Source of the DNA: Chloroflexota bacterium
GTDB taxonomy: Bacteria; Chloroflexota; Anaerolineae; Anaerolineales; Anaerolineaceae
Direction of reading: 5' to 3'
NCBI GenBank assembly: GCA_023406965.1
Contig: JAEXTI010000236.1
Span: forward strand, 1 to 7,023
DNA length: 7,023 bases
Below the pieces are notes generated by a model that was not told the origin of the DNA, ran no database searches, and saw nothing but the letters and a program-made list of their open reading frames with translations. The position numbers and the translations under genes were made by a program. Each line of letters starts with the position of its first letter. Position 1 is the stretch's first letter. Positions 5,758 to 7,023 of the stretch are shown piece after piece.

Positions 5758-6957
5758 TTATGGTATATCGAAACGCAGCTCCCACTGACCGGGCGCGGTG
5801 GCCCGAAAGGTGGATAGGTCGCCGACGAGTATAAACCAGGTGTTGCCCGGTTTCAAATGATAAGGCAGGTCGTAGCTATTGAAGAGCATGATGGGGCGCC
5901 CGTTGCTGACGGCTTTCCAGGTGCCTTCCATGCGCAGACCGTCGCGGAAGAAGATGGCTCGTTTACCCGCGTTTTGGTCGAAGATGGCTATATCGTGAAG
6001 GGTGGGGGCAAACTCGGTGTAGGTGGCGTAGAGAATGACCACGTTGGCGGCGGTGACCTGCTGGTTGTTGAGCCGGTCGACCAGCGGGATCATGTCGATG
6101 GTTTCTTCACTCACGCCGGATTCAATCCAGCGCTCATAGAGGCTTGTTTCGTTGTTGTAAACCCATTCGCCGCGCGCCTGGCGGCTGAATTGCACCGCCA
6201 AGAAGGACGCTGGTTCGTTGATGGGGTGTATTTCGTCGCTGAATATCATGCCGCGCAAGTCGCGGCGGCTGTTGCTGACCTGGTTGAGGCGGTTGACGTA
6301 ATCGGTCAACTCGGCGGTGTTGACGAACAGGGTGGTTTCCATGATTTCGCCGTCGATGCGGTATTTGGGCGGCGAGGGGATGAACTTTTCGGCTAAAGCC
6401 CGCGAGCCAAGTTCCTCGAGCAGAACTTCGTCAACCTTGTCATCGGCGTTGCCGTAAAAGAGCAAGCCCTGGTACATTTCGGCCAGTTGGGCGTCGACGA
6501 GACGCCCCGAGCGCACCGGGCCGACCCGTTCGGCATCTTGCCCAAGGTACACCGCCATGAAGCGATTGAAGCCGTAGCCGATGTAGTATTCAAAAACGAT
6601 GTCGGCATAGGTGAGACCGGCATGCGGTCGCCCGGTGCGGGGATAGTTGGAGACCTTCACCATGACAGGGCGGCGGTTGAGCAAGTCGGGGTTGGCAACG
6701 ACCAGCCCGGTGAGCGGGTTGACGTTATCGGGCAGTGGCGGGTGCAAAGTGAGCTCCACGGGTTCGGTTGGGGTGGGGGCGGGCTGGTCATCGGCGGGGG
6801 CAGGTTCGGGGTTCAGGCCAGTTTGGGGCACTTCGGCAGTCACGTCGCCGGAGGGCGGAGTCCACACCACAGGTTGGGGAGGCGTGGTTTCACAACTGCC
6901 AGCCGCAGCCAGCACGATCATCAGGACCGCGAAGGGAATCAAGGCACGTAACATCAT
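5758..6957 (-). CDS. DUF3048 domain lipoprotein (YerB-like)
   Basis: The 399-residue product starts with a hydrophobic segment (5-20) and AGSC with C22, a lipobox-like site, so it is probably a lipoprotein on the outer face of the membrane. A Pro/Thr/Glu-rich linker fills 23-77. The DUF3048 N-terminal domain begins at NPLTGL (80-85) and shows the family hallmarks RPVMVKVSNYPRTGRPHAGL (96-115), ADIVFEYYI (118-126), FNRFMAVYLG (130-139) and VGPVRSGR (145-152). The C-terminal DUF3048_C domain covers roughly 265-395. B. subtilis YerB is the best-known relative, and to my knowledge the biochemical role is not established. Two adjacent ATG codons (6957 and 6954) are possible starts and neither has a Shine-Dalgarno. 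An extended -10 box immediately upstream suggests a leaderless transcript. It heads a three-gene - strand group. Confidence 0.92.
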   Translation of the reverse strand: MMLRALIPFAVLMIVLAAAGSCETTPPQPVVWTPPSGDVTAEVPQTGLNPEPAPADDQPAPTPTEPVELTLHPPLPDNVNPLTGLVVANPDLLNRRPVMVKVSNYPRTGRPHAGLTYADIVFEYYIGYGFNRFMAVYLGQDAERVGPVRSGRLVDAQLAEMYQGLLFYGNADDKVDEVLLEELGSRALAEKFIPSPPKYRIDGEIMETTLFVNTAELTDYVNRLNQVSNSRRDLRGMIFSDEIHPINEPASFLAVQFSRQARGEWVYNNETSLYERWIESGVSEETIDMIPLVDRLNNQQVTAANVVILYATYTEFAPTLHDIAIFDQNAGKRAIFFRDGLRMEGTWKAVSNGRPIMLFNSYDLPYHLKPGNTWFILVGDLSTFRATAPGQWELRFDIP

Positions 6958-6961
6958 CGAT

Positions 6962-6970
6962 AGTATAGCA
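6962..6970 (-). promoter_or_regulatory. Extended -10 promoter, possibly giving a leaderless mRNA
   Basis: The - strand reads TGCTATACT, an extended -10 (TGn plus TATACT, five of six consensus bases). Its last base is 6962, placing transcription start near 6955, on the double ATG of the DUF3048 gene (6957/6954). No Shine-Dalgarno lies between. No good -35 is seen at 17 bp, which is tolerated for extended -10 promoters. Confidence 0.5.
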
Positions 6971-7011
6971 CGAGAACCGGCCTTGCCGAGTGAGAAGGGT
7001 TATCATTTGTG

Positions 7012-7018
7012 AAAGGAG
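7012..7018 (+). promoter_or_regulatory. Shine-Dalgarno-like site for a gene beyond the window edge
   Basis: AAAGGAG followed by aagag runs to the window end and resembles the AAGGAG-AAG site of the DUF4349 gene. No start codon is inside the window. If real, a + strand gene begins within a few bases of 7023, divergent from the DUF3048 gene, with 6958-7023 holding both promoters. Confidence 0.35.
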
Positions 7019-7023
7019 AAGAG

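Noticed and set aside
1..7023. CRISPR array, IS element, tRNA or rRNA
   Set aside because: I found no regularly spaced repeats, transposase motifs, terminal repeats with target duplications, or conserved RNA-gene sequences on either strand.

Overview
The window reads as ordinary chromosome from a GC-rich bacterium, most likely a member of the Chloroflexota (Anaerolineae-like). The phylum call is inferred from three things: the Pro/Thr-rich 'TPTATFTPVP' linker and YLPLILK motif behind a signal peptide, the combination of DUF4349 and DUF3048 lipoproteins, and the general codon character. No rRNA, tRNA, transposase, phage gene or CRISPR array is visible.

Left part, + strand. Positions 1-1331 hold the 3' nine-tenths of gltD, the glutamate synthase small subunit, cut by the window edge. 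After a 197-bp gap with a good sigma70-type promoter and an operator-like dyad come two closely spaced genes. One encodes a secreted protein with a signal peptide and a possible glycosidase-like alpha/beta fold (1529-2629). The other encodes a membrane-anchored protein with an extracytoplasmic domain I cannot assign to a named family (2646-3305). A small three-helix membrane protein (3389 or 3404 to 3772) follows after 83-98 bp.

Middle, 3773-3954. This convergent intergenic region contains a GC-rich inverted repeat of the CCCTCTCCC/GGGAGAGGG type and a near-perfect A/T-flanked hairpin that can terminate transcription from both sides.

Right part, - strand. Reading right to left there are a DUF3048 lipoprotein (6957-5758), a calcineurin-like metallophosphoesterase (5724-4996) and a DUF4349 lipoprotein (4926-3955). 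Gaps are 33 bp and 69 bp, so they may form one transcript ending at the shared terminator. The DUF3048 gene has an extended -10 box so close to its ATG that its mRNA may be leaderless. The last bases (7012-7018) look like a ribosome binding site for a divergent gene starting just outside.

How the parts relate: gltD is central nitrogen assimilation. The other six genes are mostly cell-envelope or export proteins of unknown function, and nothing in the sequence ties them to gltD. The best candidate for something undescribed is the secreted/anchored pair at 1529-3305 with its dyad-bearing promoter. It is an uncharacterised unit and not a demonstrated system.
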